NCBI RefSeq assembly: GCF_001273845.1
Contig: NZ_JHBW01000087.1
Span: forward strand, 62,001-126,000
DNA: 64,000 nucleotides
Source of the DNA: Leucobacter musarum subsp. musarum
GTDB lineage: Bacteria; Actinomycetota; Actinomycetes; Actinomycetales; Microbacteriaceae
Direction: 5' to 3'
Made by a program: the position numbers and the translations under genes. The notes beneath the pieces were generated by a model. That model saw only the letters and a list, made by a program, of their open reading frames with translations, ran no database searches and was not told the origin of the DNA. This document shows, piece by piece, positions 18,291-25,895 of this stretch. The stretch's first letter is position 1, and each line of letters opens with the position of its first letter.

Positions 18291-20942
18291 GTGTCGAACA
18301 CTCAGCCTACTCTCATGGTCATCGATGGCCACTCGCTCGCATTCCGTGCTTTCTACGCCTTGCCGGTAGACAGTTTCCAGACGCAGTCGGGTCAGCACAC
18401 GAATGCGATTCACGGGTTTATCGCGATGCTCATCAATCTGCTGGGCAACGAACAGCCCGATGCACTCGCGGTCGCGTTCGATATTTCTCGACACTCGTTC
18501 CGCACCGAGGAATACCCGGAGTACAAAGGCACTCGCGGCGAGACGCCCGCAGAGTTCAAGGGGCAGATCCCGCTGCTGCAAGAGGCGCTGCACGCGATGG
18601 GTATCCGTACCCTTGAGAAGGAGAATTACGAGGCCGACGACATTCTGGCGACGTTGTCGACGCGTGCCGCAGAGCGTGGGTACCGGGTGCTCGTGGTCAG
18701 CGGTGACCGCGACACCATCCAGCTCGTTGATGATCGAGTGACCCTGCTCTACCCGTCGAAGCAGGGCGTGAGTGAGTTGACGCGCTACGACGGCGCGAAG
18801 GTCATGGAGCGTTACGGTATTCGGCCCGAGCAATACCCTGAGATCGCGGCGCTCGTCGGGGAGACGAGCGATAATTTGCCCGGCATCCCCCGCGTGGGTG
18901 AGAAGACGGCCGTGAAATGGATCAATCAGTTCGGCTCCCTCGAAGAGATCCTGCGTCGGCAAGACGAGGTCGGCGGTAAGGTCGGCGAGAGCTTGCGTGA
19001 GCACGCGCACCTGGCCGAACGAAACCGTCGGTTGAACCGTCTGGTGCGCGATGTCGAGCTCGATGTCGAACTCGATGAACTCAAACGTGGCGAGATCGAC
19101 ATGGCGGCGGTGCAGCAGATCTTTGCGAAGCTTGAGTTCCGCACGCTGCTCCAGCGCGTGGGCAAGCTTGCCGGCGCAGAGGTGCCCACGGGCGGGTCGA
19201 CGGTGTCGGCCGCCGTGCCGCTCGCGCCCGAGCGGCCGGAGTCGAAGAATCTCATTGACGAGGAACTCGCAGATTGGCTGCAGAAGAACGAGAACCCCGC
19301 AGTACTGGTTCGTGAGCTTGATGGCGGCTTCGAAGTGGGGGTGGCGACCCCCGAATCCTCGGTTCGATTCGATTGGCAGCCGGGCGGGCGCGACTACACA
19401 CTCTTCGAGGAGTGGCTCGCATCCGATGCACCGAAGACCTTCTATGACGCGAAGCAGCAACTCGCCGTCGCGCGGCGCGGGGGAGTGATCATCGGAGGGA
19501 TCGCGGGCGATGCTCTGCTCGCCGCGTGGGTGTTGCGCCCGTCGAACGCGGAGAAGAGCATCAACGATGCGGTATTCCGGTATTTGGGGGAGCAGGTGCC
19601 CGAGGGTGATCCCAATCAGCTCGTCCCCGACGAGGGCAGTGTCGCCGATATCGCGACACTCGCCTGGTACGTCGTGCGCCTGCACGCCGCGATCGTTGAG
19701 CGATTCGAATCGCGGGCCGGCGAGGTCTATCGAGATATCGAGTTGCCGCTCGTACCGGTGCTCCACGCCCTTGAGCACCGCGGGGTGCAGATCGATGAGC
19801 CGCTGTTCGCCGCGCAAGACGCGGAGCTGACGGCGCGTGTCGCCGAACTGCAGCAACAGGCGTTCGATGCGATCGGCCATGAGGTCAATCTGTCGTCGCC
19901 GAAGCAGCTGCAGGAAGTGCTCTTCGACGAGCTTGACATGCCGAAGACGCGCAAGACCACTCGTGGGTACACTACCGATGCGGCGGCCCTCGCTGACCTG
20001 CAGACGAAACAGCCCCACCCGTTCCTCGATGCACTGCTCGGCCATCGCGACGCGAACAAGCTGCGTCAAATGGTGGAGTCGCTCATCAAAGCGGTGCAGC
20101 CCGACGGCCGAATCCACACCACCTTCGTGCAGACGGGTTCGAGCACCGGACGACTTGCGTCGACCGATCCGAATCTCCAGAACATTCCCGTGCGCTCGGA
20201 AGAAGGGCGTCGCATCCGCGAGGGCTTCATCCACAGCGGTGAATTCTCGACGCTGATGACCGCGGACTATTCCCAGATTGAGATGCGGATCATGGCGCAC
20301 CTGTCGGGCGATGCCGGGCTGATCCAGGCGTTCAATGAGGGCGAAGACCTGCACCGGTTCGTCGGCGCCCGGATCTTCGGAGTCGCACCCGACGAGGTCA
20401 CCAACGAGATGCGATCGAAGGTCAAGGCGATGTCGTATGGTCTCGCATACGGCCTGTCGGCGTTCGGGCTCTCGAAGCAGCTCAACATCTCCGCTGCCGA
20501 AGCCAAGCAGCTCATGACCGACTACTTCGAACGCTTCGGCGGCGTGCGCGACTACCTGCGCTCCGTCGTCGACCAGGCGAAGCGCGATATGTTCACCGAA
20601 ACCATCTTCGGTCGTCGCCGCCCGTTCCCGGACCTCGCGAGCCCGAATCGCGTGCTCCGCGAAAATGCCGAGCGCGCCGCGCTGAACGCGCCGATTCAGG
20701 GGTCGGCAGCCGACATCATCAAGCGCGCCATGATCGAAGTGGAACGTCGCATGAGCGAGGCGAATCTCTCCTCGCGCATGTTGCTCCAAATTCATGACGA
20801 GCTCATGTTCGAGGTCGCCGAAGGCGAGTGGGATGCGCTCGAGGCGATTGTGCGAGAGGAAATGGCGGGCGCGGCTGAACTCTCGGTGCCACTCGAGGTG
20901 CAGGTCGGGCACGGTCCGAACTGGAACGCGGCGGCGCACTGA
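18291..20942 (+). CDS. polA: DNA polymerase I
   Basis: An 883-residue family A polymerase for Okazaki-fragment processing and repair. Residues 1-300 are the 5' nuclease domain (VAFDISRHSFRTEEYPEYK, EADDILATL, VSGDRD). The middle domain (about 310-480) lacks the acidic DxE residues of the 3'-5' exonuclease, as usual in actinobacterial PolA, so proofreading is not expected. The polymerase domain has STGRLASTDPNLQNIP, motif A TADYSQIEMRIMAHLSGD (about 656), motif B RSKVKAMSYGLAYG and motif C QIHDELMFEV. It starts with GTG and is transcribed alone. Confidence 0.97.
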   Translation: MSNTQPTLMVIDGHSLAFRAFYALPVDSFQTQSGQHTNAIHGFIAMLINLLGNEQPDALAVAFDISRHSFRTEEYPEYKGTRGETPAEFKGQIPLLQEALHAMGIRTLEKENYEADDILATLSTRAAERGYRVLVVSGDRDTIQLVDDRVTLLYPSKQGVSELTRYDGAKVMERYGIRPEQYPEIAALVGETSDNLPGIPRVGEKTAVKWINQFGSLEEILRRQDEVGGKVGESLREHAHLAERNRRLNRLVRDVELDVELDELKRGEIDMAAVQQIFAKLEFRTLLQRVGKLAGAEVPTGGSTVSAAVPLAPERPESKNLIDEELADWLQKNENPAVLVRELDGGFEVGVATPESSVRFDWQPGGRDYTLFEEWLASDAPKTFYDAKQQLAVARRGGVIIGGIAGDALLAAWVLRPSNAEKSINDAVFRYLGEQVPEGDPNQLVPDEGSVADIATLAWYVVRLHAAIVERFESRAGEVYRDIELPLVPVLHALEHRGVQIDEPLFAAQDAELTARVAELQQQAFDAIGHEVNLSSPKQLQEVLFDELDMPKTRKTTRGYTTDAAALADLQTKQPHPFLDALLGHRDANKLRQMVESLIKAVQPDGRIHTTFVQTGSSTGRLASTDPNLQNIPVRSEEGRRIREGFIHSGEFSTLMTADYSQIEMRIMAHLSGDAGLIQAFNEGEDLHRFVGARIFGVAPDEVTNEMRSKVKAMSYGLAYGLSAFGLSKQLNISAAEAKQLMTDYFERFGGVRDYLRSVVDQAKRDMFTETIFGRRRPFPDLASPNRVLRENAERAALNAPIQGSAADIIKRAMIEVERRMSEANLSSRMLLQIHDELMFEVAEGEWDALEAIVREEMAGAAELSVPLEVQVGHGPNWNAAAH

Positions 20943-21053
20943 CCGGTTCGCGTAACCCGACTTCCGCGTGATTCCGCCACTGGCTCAACAGTCGAGTGGT
21001 GAAATCACGAGTTTCGGGCTGGCCGGGCGACCCGCACTGCTTGGATAACTCTC

Positions 21054-22094
21054 ATGAACATCACCAAACACGACTTCGGCATTTTCGTCACGGAACGACG
21101 CCGTGACGCCGGCCTTACTCAACGACAACTCGCCGAGCACCTGCACGTCACTGAGTCCGCCGTCTCCAAGTGGGAGCGCGGTCTGTCGTACCCCGACATC
21201 ACCCTCGTCGCCCATCTTGCCGACGCACTCGGTGTGAGTACCCAAGAGCTCATCAGCGCCAGCGAAGATCGACTCGGTCGCGCCGACCAGCGCGACGCAC
21301 GCACCTACCGGCGCTGGCGGGGCGCCGTGCTCTGGACCAGCCTGAGTGCGTACGCCGCGGCGATCCTGGCCTGCTTCATCGTCAACCTCTCGGTCTCGCA
21401 CACGCTGTCCTGGTTCTGGACGGTGCTTCCGGCAGTGCTGTTGGCATTCTGTCTCACGAGTCTGCCACTGCTCCCGATCCCGAAGCCGGGTTGGAGTGCG
21501 CTGTGGGGTGCCGTACTGAGCCTCGCCGCGCTCCTGTGCGTGGTCTGGATCGGTTCCGACGGCGGATCCTGGTTGCCGATCGCGCTCGCTTCTGTGCTCT
21601 TTGGCCTGATCGTGGTGTTCGGCCCGATCTGGCTGTCGCTGCTCGAACTCCCCGCTGCGTTGTCCAGGCATCGAACTGTTATCGCGCTCGCACTCGACAC
21701 CGTGGGGGCACTCCTCCTGCTGCTCGTGATCATGGTGTCAATCGGCGCCCCCGAACTCTGGCTGCACCCCGTGCTCCCTCTCGCCGCGATTGCGCTCGCC
21801 CCGATTTGGGTGAATGCACTGGTGCTGCGATACCTCCCGTTGAACCGTCTCGGCCGCTGGGCGGTTGCGATCGCGATCGCAGGTGCGTGCGCATTTGCGA
21901 TTGACCGTGCCGTCGATCGAGTGCTCGGTGAAGATTCAGGCGGCACCCTCGATCTCACTCGCTGGGACGACACCACGATCAACGCGAACGTGCAGTTCTT
22001 CGTGCTGCTGGGTGCACTGCTCATCGCGCTCGTGCTCGGTGTCAGCGCGATCGTTCGTGCCTCGCGTACCGGACGCGCCGTTCCCACCGTGTAA
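21054..22094 (+). CDS. XRE-family HTH protein with membrane domain
   Basis: A 346-residue protein. Residues 5-62 are an XRE helix-turn-helix (GLTQRQLAEHLHVTESAVSKWERGLSYPDITLVAHLADAL, read across about 21-60). The rest has eight or so hydrophobic segments. Such fusions are known as membrane-bound regulators of unknown signal. It is monocistronic between polA and rpsA. No convincing Shine-Dalgarno sequence precedes the ATG. Confidence 0.8.
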   Translation: MNITKHDFGIFVTERRRDAGLTQRQLAEHLHVTESAVSKWERGLSYPDITLVAHLADALGVSTQELISASEDRLGRADQRDARTYRRWRGAVLWTSLSAYAAAILACFIVNLSVSHTLSWFWTVLPAVLLAFCLTSLPLLPIPKPGWSALWGAVLSLAALLCVVWIGSDGGSWLPIALASVLFGLIVVFGPIWLSLLELPAALSRHRTVIALALDTVGALLLLLVIMVSIGAPELWLHPVLPLAAIALAPIWVNALVLRYLPLNRLGRWAVAIAIAGACAFAIDRAVDRVLGEDSGGTLDLTRWDDTTINANVQFFVLLGALLIALVLGVSAIVRASRTGRAVPTV

Positions 22095-22124
22095 TTGATC
22101 CCGGGCGTGTTCCCGGGGTACCAT
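22095..22124 (+). promoter_or_regulatory. rpsA promoter
   Basis: TTGATC (22095-22100) and TACCAT (22119-22124) are 18 bases apart. The predicted transcript has a leader of about 115 bases before rpsA. The spacer contains a small palindrome (CCCGGG, six bases, CCCGGG). Confidence 0.5.
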
Positions 22125-22246
22125 AGAGCGTCACATCTGTGGCGACTCAACCATGTCCACACGTGGGAGCGCTCGCGAACCGTCGGGTTCGGCCAAGATC
22201 GGCGCGCTTCCGCCTGAATACCCTGTCCATTCTGGAGACCAATTAC

Positions 22247-23692
22247 ATGACGAACGCAACGACCGAACGCAAGCAGGTTGCAGTAAACGACATCGGCTCG
22301 GCCGAAGACTTCCTTGCAGCGGTCGAAAAGACCATTAAGTCCTTCAACGACGGAGACCTCATCGAAGGCACCGTTGTGAAGATTGACCGCGACGAGGTGC
22401 TCCTCGACGTCGGGTTCAAGACCGAGGGTGTCATCCCCTCGCGCGAGCTGTCCATCAAGCACGACGTCAACCCCGATGAGGTTGTCAACGTCGGTGACTC
22501 GGTCGAGGCACTCGTGCTCCAGAAAGAGGACAAAGAGGGTCGCCTGATCCTGTCGAAGAAGCGCGCACAGTACGAGCGCGCTTGGGGCGACGTGGAGAAG
22601 ATCAAGGAGAACGAGGGCGTCGTCACCGGCACCGTCATCGAGGTCGTCAAGGGCGGCCTCATCGTGGACATCGGGCTCCGCGGCTTCCTCCCGGCTTCGC
22701 TCATCGAACTGCGCCGCGTGCGCGACCTGACGCCGTACCTCGGCCAGGAGATCGAGGCGAAGATCCTCGAGCTCGACAAGAACCGCAACAACGTGGTGCT
22801 CTCGCGTCGTGCACTGCTCGAAGAGACGCAGTCGGCGACTCGCTCCTCGTTCCTCGCCGAGCTCAAGCCCGGCCAGGTGCGCAAGGGCGTCATCTCGTCG
22901 ATCGTCAACTTCGGTGCGTTCGTCGACCTGGGCGGCGTGGACGGCCTCGTGCACGTCTCCGAGCTCTCGTGGAAGCACATCGAGCACGCTTCCGACGTCG
23001 TCGAGGTCGGCCAGGAAGTCACCGTCGAGGTGCTCTCCGTCGAGCTCGACCGCGAGCGCGTGTCGCTTTCGCTGAAGGCGACGCAGGAGGATCCGTGGCA
23101 GGTCTTCGCACGCACCCACGCGATCGGCCAGATCGCCCCGGGCGTCGTCACCAAGCTCGTTCCCTTCGGTGCATTCGTCCGCGTTGCCGATGGCATCGAG
23201 GGCCTCGTGCACATCTCGGAGCTGTCGGGCCAGCACGTCGAGCTCGCTGAGCAGGTCGTTTCGGCCGGCCAGGAGGTCTTCGTCAAGATCATCGACATCG
23301 ATCTCGAGCGTCGCCGCATCTCGCTCAGCCTCAAGCAGGCGAACGACGGCGTCGATCCTGAGGGCACCGAGTTCGATCCCGCGCTCTACGGCATGACCAC
23401 GGAGTACGACGAGAACGGCGAGTACAAGTACCCCGAGGGCTTCGATCCCGAGACCCAGGAGTGGAAGGACGGCTTCGAGTCGCAGCGCGAGAAGTGGGAG
23501 CAGGAGTACGCTGCTGCCCAGGAGCGTTGGGAAGCACACAAGAAGCAGGTCGCTTCGATGCTCGCCGAGGCCGCTGCGGCTCCGGCAGTCGAGGCACCGT
23601 CTTCGAGCTTCTCGAGCGATTCGGCTTCGACCGGTGCTCTCGCCGACGATGCGGCACTCGCCGCTCTGAAGGCACAGCTCGAGGGTAACTAA
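22247..23692 (+). CDS. rpsA: 30S ribosomal protein S1
   Basis: A 481-residue protein with four S1 RNA-binding repeats at about 34-105, 120-190, 207-277 and 294-364. Examples are GTVVKIDRDEVLLDVGFKTEG, beginning in repeat 1, and GVISSIVNFGAFVDLGGVDG in repeat 3. It ends in an acidic Ala/Ser-rich tail. Four repeats are normal for actinobacterial S1. The frame is open back to 22139, but the conserved start and the GGAG upstream choose 22247. It is usually next to coaE, as here. Confidence 0.95.
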   Translation: MTNATTERKQVAVNDIGSAEDFLAAVEKTIKSFNDGDLIEGTVVKIDRDEVLLDVGFKTEGVIPSRELSIKHDVNPDEVVNVGDSVEALVLQKEDKEGRLILSKKRAQYERAWGDVEKIKENEGVVTGTVIEVVKGGLIVDIGLRGFLPASLIELRRVRDLTPYLGQEIEAKILELDKNRNNVVLSRRALLEETQSATRSSFLAELKPGQVRKGVISSIVNFGAFVDLGGVDGLVHVSELSWKHIEHASDVVEVGQEVTVEVLSVELDRERVSLSLKATQEDPWQVFARTHAIGQIAPGVVTKLVPFGAFVRVADGIEGLVHISELSGQHVELAEQVVSAGQEVFVKIIDIDLERRRISLSLKQANDGVDPEGTEFDPALYGMTTEYDENGEYKYPEGFDPETQEWKDGFESQREKWEQEYAAAQERWEAHKKQVASMLAEAAAAPAVEAPSSSFSSDSASTGALADDAALAALKAQLEGN

Positions 23693-23721
23693 CCCTCACG
23701 GCACGCTCCGCGTGCCAGTTA

Positions 23722-23759
23722 CGAAGGCCCGGTCCCCGTTTTCGGGGGCCGGGCCTTCG
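23722..23759. terminator. bidirectional terminator after rpsA
   Basis: CGAAGGCCCGG and CCCCG pair with CGGGG and CCGGGCCTTCG around a TTTT loop, with one mismatch. It separates convergent rpsA and the DUF4126 gene. Confidence 0.8.
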
Positions 23760-23774
23760 GCGTTGTCGCCGAGA

Positions 23775-24380
23775 TCAGACGGTTGCGGGCGCGGTTCTCT
23801 GACGACGATCGCGCAGCGCGCGCCGCAGTCGCCTGATCAAGAGGGTGCAGACCGCGATGACACCGACGAGTGCGAGCACCGGTACGATGACGGCGAGCAC
23901 CGTGAGCGCGGCCGCTGCGAAGTCTTCGAGAGCGCTCGAGACCGCCGCTCCAGCTCCCGCGGTCATCGCATTGATGAGGGGTCGAGCGATCGTTTTCAGA
24001 AGATGCGGCACCAGTGCAGTGGTCACACCGAGGACGAATGGCCAGATGCTCCCGGATTGCACGAGGGTCGAGGGGTCAGACACGGCCCAGGTATCACTGC
24101 CTGAGCCGGCCGCGAACACCATGCCGCCCGATGCCGGCCGAACGATGGTGTGGAGCACGTCATTCACGGAGTCGAGCGCGGGAATCTTGTCGACGAGAAT
24201 CTCGATGGCCAGGAGTGCGCCGAGAATCCCGAGGCTCCACCCGTTCTCGAGCCAGACCCATCCATCGGGCAGCTGCACGATCGAGGTATAGCGTGAAAGC
24301 AGGCCGAGCCCGAGCAGCGGAATGTAGGCGTTCAAACCGGCTGACGCCGCGAGCGTCATGCCGGTGAGGATTTCGAGCAT
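23775..24380 (-). CDS. DUF4126 family membrane protein
   Basis: A 201-residue membrane protein starting MLEILTGMTLAASAGLNAYIPLL, the conserved opening of the DUF4126 family. It has four or five hydrophobic segments and the conserved EILVDKIPALDSVNDVLHTI region (about 60-79). Its function is unknown. The ATG at 24380 is chosen because GGAGG lies five bases before it and overlaps the alternative GTG at 24386. It is divergent from coaE. Confidence 0.85.
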   Translation of the reverse strand: MLEILTGMTLAASAGLNAYIPLLGLGLLSRYTSIVQLPDGWVWLENGWSLGILGALLAIEILVDKIPALDSVNDVLHTIVRPASGGMVFAAGSGSDTWAVSDPSTLVQSGSIWPFVLGVTTALVPHLLKTIARPLINAMTAGAGAAVSSALEDFAAAALTVLAVIVPVLALVGVIAVCTLLIRRLRRALRDRRQRTAPATV

Positions 24381-24418
24381 GGTCACCTCCTGCGTCTCAG
24401 CATACGCAGATCACCGGA

Positions 24419-24424
24419 TAGGCT
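24419..24424 (+). promoter_or_regulatory. leaderless promoter -10 of coaE
   Basis: TAGGCT, seven bases (GTGCGGC), then ATG at 24432. Confidence 0.55.
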
Positions 24425-24431
24425 GTGCGGC

Positions 24432-25037
24432 ATGCAGGTGATCGCACTCACGGGCGGGATCGCCGCGGGAAAATCGACGATCGGCAAGCGACTCGAAGAG
24501 CTCGGGGCCACGCGAATCGACGCCGACGAGTTGGCTCGTGCAGCGGTTGCGCCGGGTTCGCCGGGACTCGCGGCCGTCATTGATCGTTTCGGACCACAGA
24601 TGCTGCTCGCCGACGGGTCGTTGGATCGCGCGGCCCTCGGGGCCCGAGTGTTCGGCGATCCCGCTGCTCTCGCCGCACTCAACGCCATCGTGCATCCTGA
24701 GGTGCGGCGCCTCTTCGCCGAACGGTCACGCGCGGCGGAAGCGGCGGATGCTTCGTCCATCGTGGTGTACGAGATACCGCTGCTTGTCGAGACCGAGGCC
24801 CGCGAGGGCGAATGGAATCAGGTTGTCGTCGCGGAAGCCGATGTCGAGACCCGTGTTGCTCGCATGGTGCACCTCCGCGGCATGGCCGAAGACGATGCTC
24901 GACGTCGTATCGCGAACCAGGCGACCGATGCCGAGCGTCGAGCCCTCGCCGACCACGTGATCGATACATCGGGTACGGAGCCGGAGACGATCGCGCAAGT
25001 CGACCGGCTGTGGCGGCGCCTCACTACATCCGGCTGA
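24432..25037 (+). CDS. coaE: Dephospho-CoA kinase
   Basis: This enzyme phosphorylates dephospho-CoA in the last step of CoA synthesis. The 201-residue P-loop kinase has IALTGGIAAGKSTIGKRL (Walker A about 8-15), DADELAR, HPEVRRLF and the lid region RMVHLRGMAEDDARRRIANQ. It has no C-terminal UPF0157 fusion, unlike mycobacterial CoaE. Its end overlaps the VKOR gene by 14 bases. Confidence 0.95.
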   Translation: MQVIALTGGIAAGKSTIGKRLEELGATRIDADELARAAVAPGSPGLAAVIDRFGPQMLLADGSLDRAALGARVFGDPAALAALNAIVHPEVRRLFAERSRAAEAADASSIVVYEIPLLVETEAREGEWNQVVVAEADVETRVARMVHLRGMAEDDARRRIANQATDAERRALADHVIDTSGTEPETIAQVDRLWRRLTTSG

Positions 25038-25635
25038 ATTCGGCGATCCAGTTCAGCTGCAACTGCGCAATGAATGCGATGACCGCGTAGCAGACGAGAA
25101 TGACGACCCAGCTCCACGAGTAGCACTTCGCGAAGAAGCGCTGTGCGCCAGCAGACACCGGAATGTCTCCAACGGCGTAGGGGCGGAAGAACGAGACCCA
25201 CCAGAGCGGGATCATCACGGTCCACACCACCATGCACCACGGACACAGCGTTCCGATCACAAAGACGCTCTGGCTGAAGAGCCAGCAGATGAGGGTGAAC
25301 CCGGCCAGCAGGCCGACCTGGTACAACGCCCAGAACCAGGCCGAAAAGCGTGCCCCGGCGAGCAGTGCGACACCCACGGCGATGGGCGCGACAAACGCCG
25401 AGACGCCAATGATGGTGTTGCTGAAGCCCAGGAGGGAGCCTTGCCACGAGGCCATGTTCGGGCCGCAGGTCACGAGAATGCTCACCGAGCAGTTCGGAAT
25501 GTAGCCGGGATCTTGGAGTGTCTTGATGTATTCGGTGAGCAGTTCGAACGACGCGAACCAGCCCACGACGCCGGCGATCAGGGTGAACAGGGCGAACGCG
25601 ATAGGCCGCGAATGCGCGCGGAGTTCAGAGCTCAT
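25024..25635 (-). CDS. Vitamin K epoxide reductase family protein
   Basis: A 203-residue membrane protein with five hydrophobic segments. The redox pair Cys131-Cys134 lies in LCPWCM, and the loop Cys49 and Cys57 lie in IPNCSVSILVTCG. This is the four-Cys VKOR layout that reoxidises a DsbA-like thiol oxidase with quinone in Actinobacteria. There is no fused thioredoxin domain, so the DsbA partner must be separate. It is tail to tail with coaE. Confidence 0.92.
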   Translation of the reverse strand: MSSELRAHSRPIAFALFTLIAGVVGWFASFELLTEYIKTLQDPGYIPNCSVSILVTCGPNMASWQGSLLGFSNTIIGVSAFVAPIAVGVALLAGARFSAWFWALYQVGLLAGFTLICWLFSQSVFVIGTLCPWCMVVWTVMIPLWWVSFFRPYAVGDIPVSAGAQRFFAKCYSWSWVVILVCYAVIAFIAQLQLNWIAEFSRM

Positions 25636-25641
25636 GGGGTG

Positions 25642-25647
25642 ATCGTA
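25642..25647 (-). promoter_or_regulatory. leaderless promoter -10 of the VKOR gene
   Basis: On the minus strand TACGAT is followed by six bases (CACCCC) and the ATG at 25635. Confidence 0.5.
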
Positions 25648-25698
25648 GCGGCCGCACCTGCGAATTCATCTGCTCTGCACCAGGCGACACCTCCGTGA

Positions 25699-25704
25699 CA
25701 TAAT
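25699..25704 (+). promoter_or_regulatory. -10 box of the rne transcript
   Basis: CATAAT in a GC-rich gap; transcription would begin near 25711 and give a leader of about 185 bases before rne. No clear -35 is seen. Confidence 0.45.
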
Positions 25705-25773
25705 GGAGGGCGTACGGCGCGCCGAACCGGCGAAACGTGCGCACAGTCTTTTGATGGTCGCAAGACCCTCACC

Positions 25774-25886
25774 GGTCGAAGAACGACCGAGCGCGGATGC
25801 GGGGCATCCGCGGAGAATAGGATTCGCGGGTTACCCCGCACGAGAAGTGTCCCCGGGCAATGCTTCTGCACCTCGGGGCAGAGGAG
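25774..25886 (+). promoter_or_regulatory. structured 5' leader of rne
   Basis: Four hairpins occur in a row: GGTCG/CGACC (25774-25788), GCGGATGC/GCATCCGC (25793-25811), GCGGG/CCCGC (25826-25839) and CCTC/GAGG (25871-25884). The last pairs with part of the presumed Shine-Dalgarno GAGGAG at 25881-25886. The RNase E leader is a known autoregulatory target in Escherichia coli; a similar role here is inference. Confidence 0.4.
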
Positions 25887-25895
25887 ACGCCAGTA

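Noticed and set aside
18192..20939. 915-codon open frame antisense to the whole of polA
   Set aside because: It is the mirror frame of a high-GC gene; its translation is Arg/His/Leu-rich with no domain, while the sense strand encodes all PolA motifs.
21305..23539. 744-codon open frame antisense to the XRE gene and rpsA, with Leu-rich repeat look
   Set aside because: The apparent repeats are the complement of the S1 repeats of rpsA; it is not a real LRR protein.
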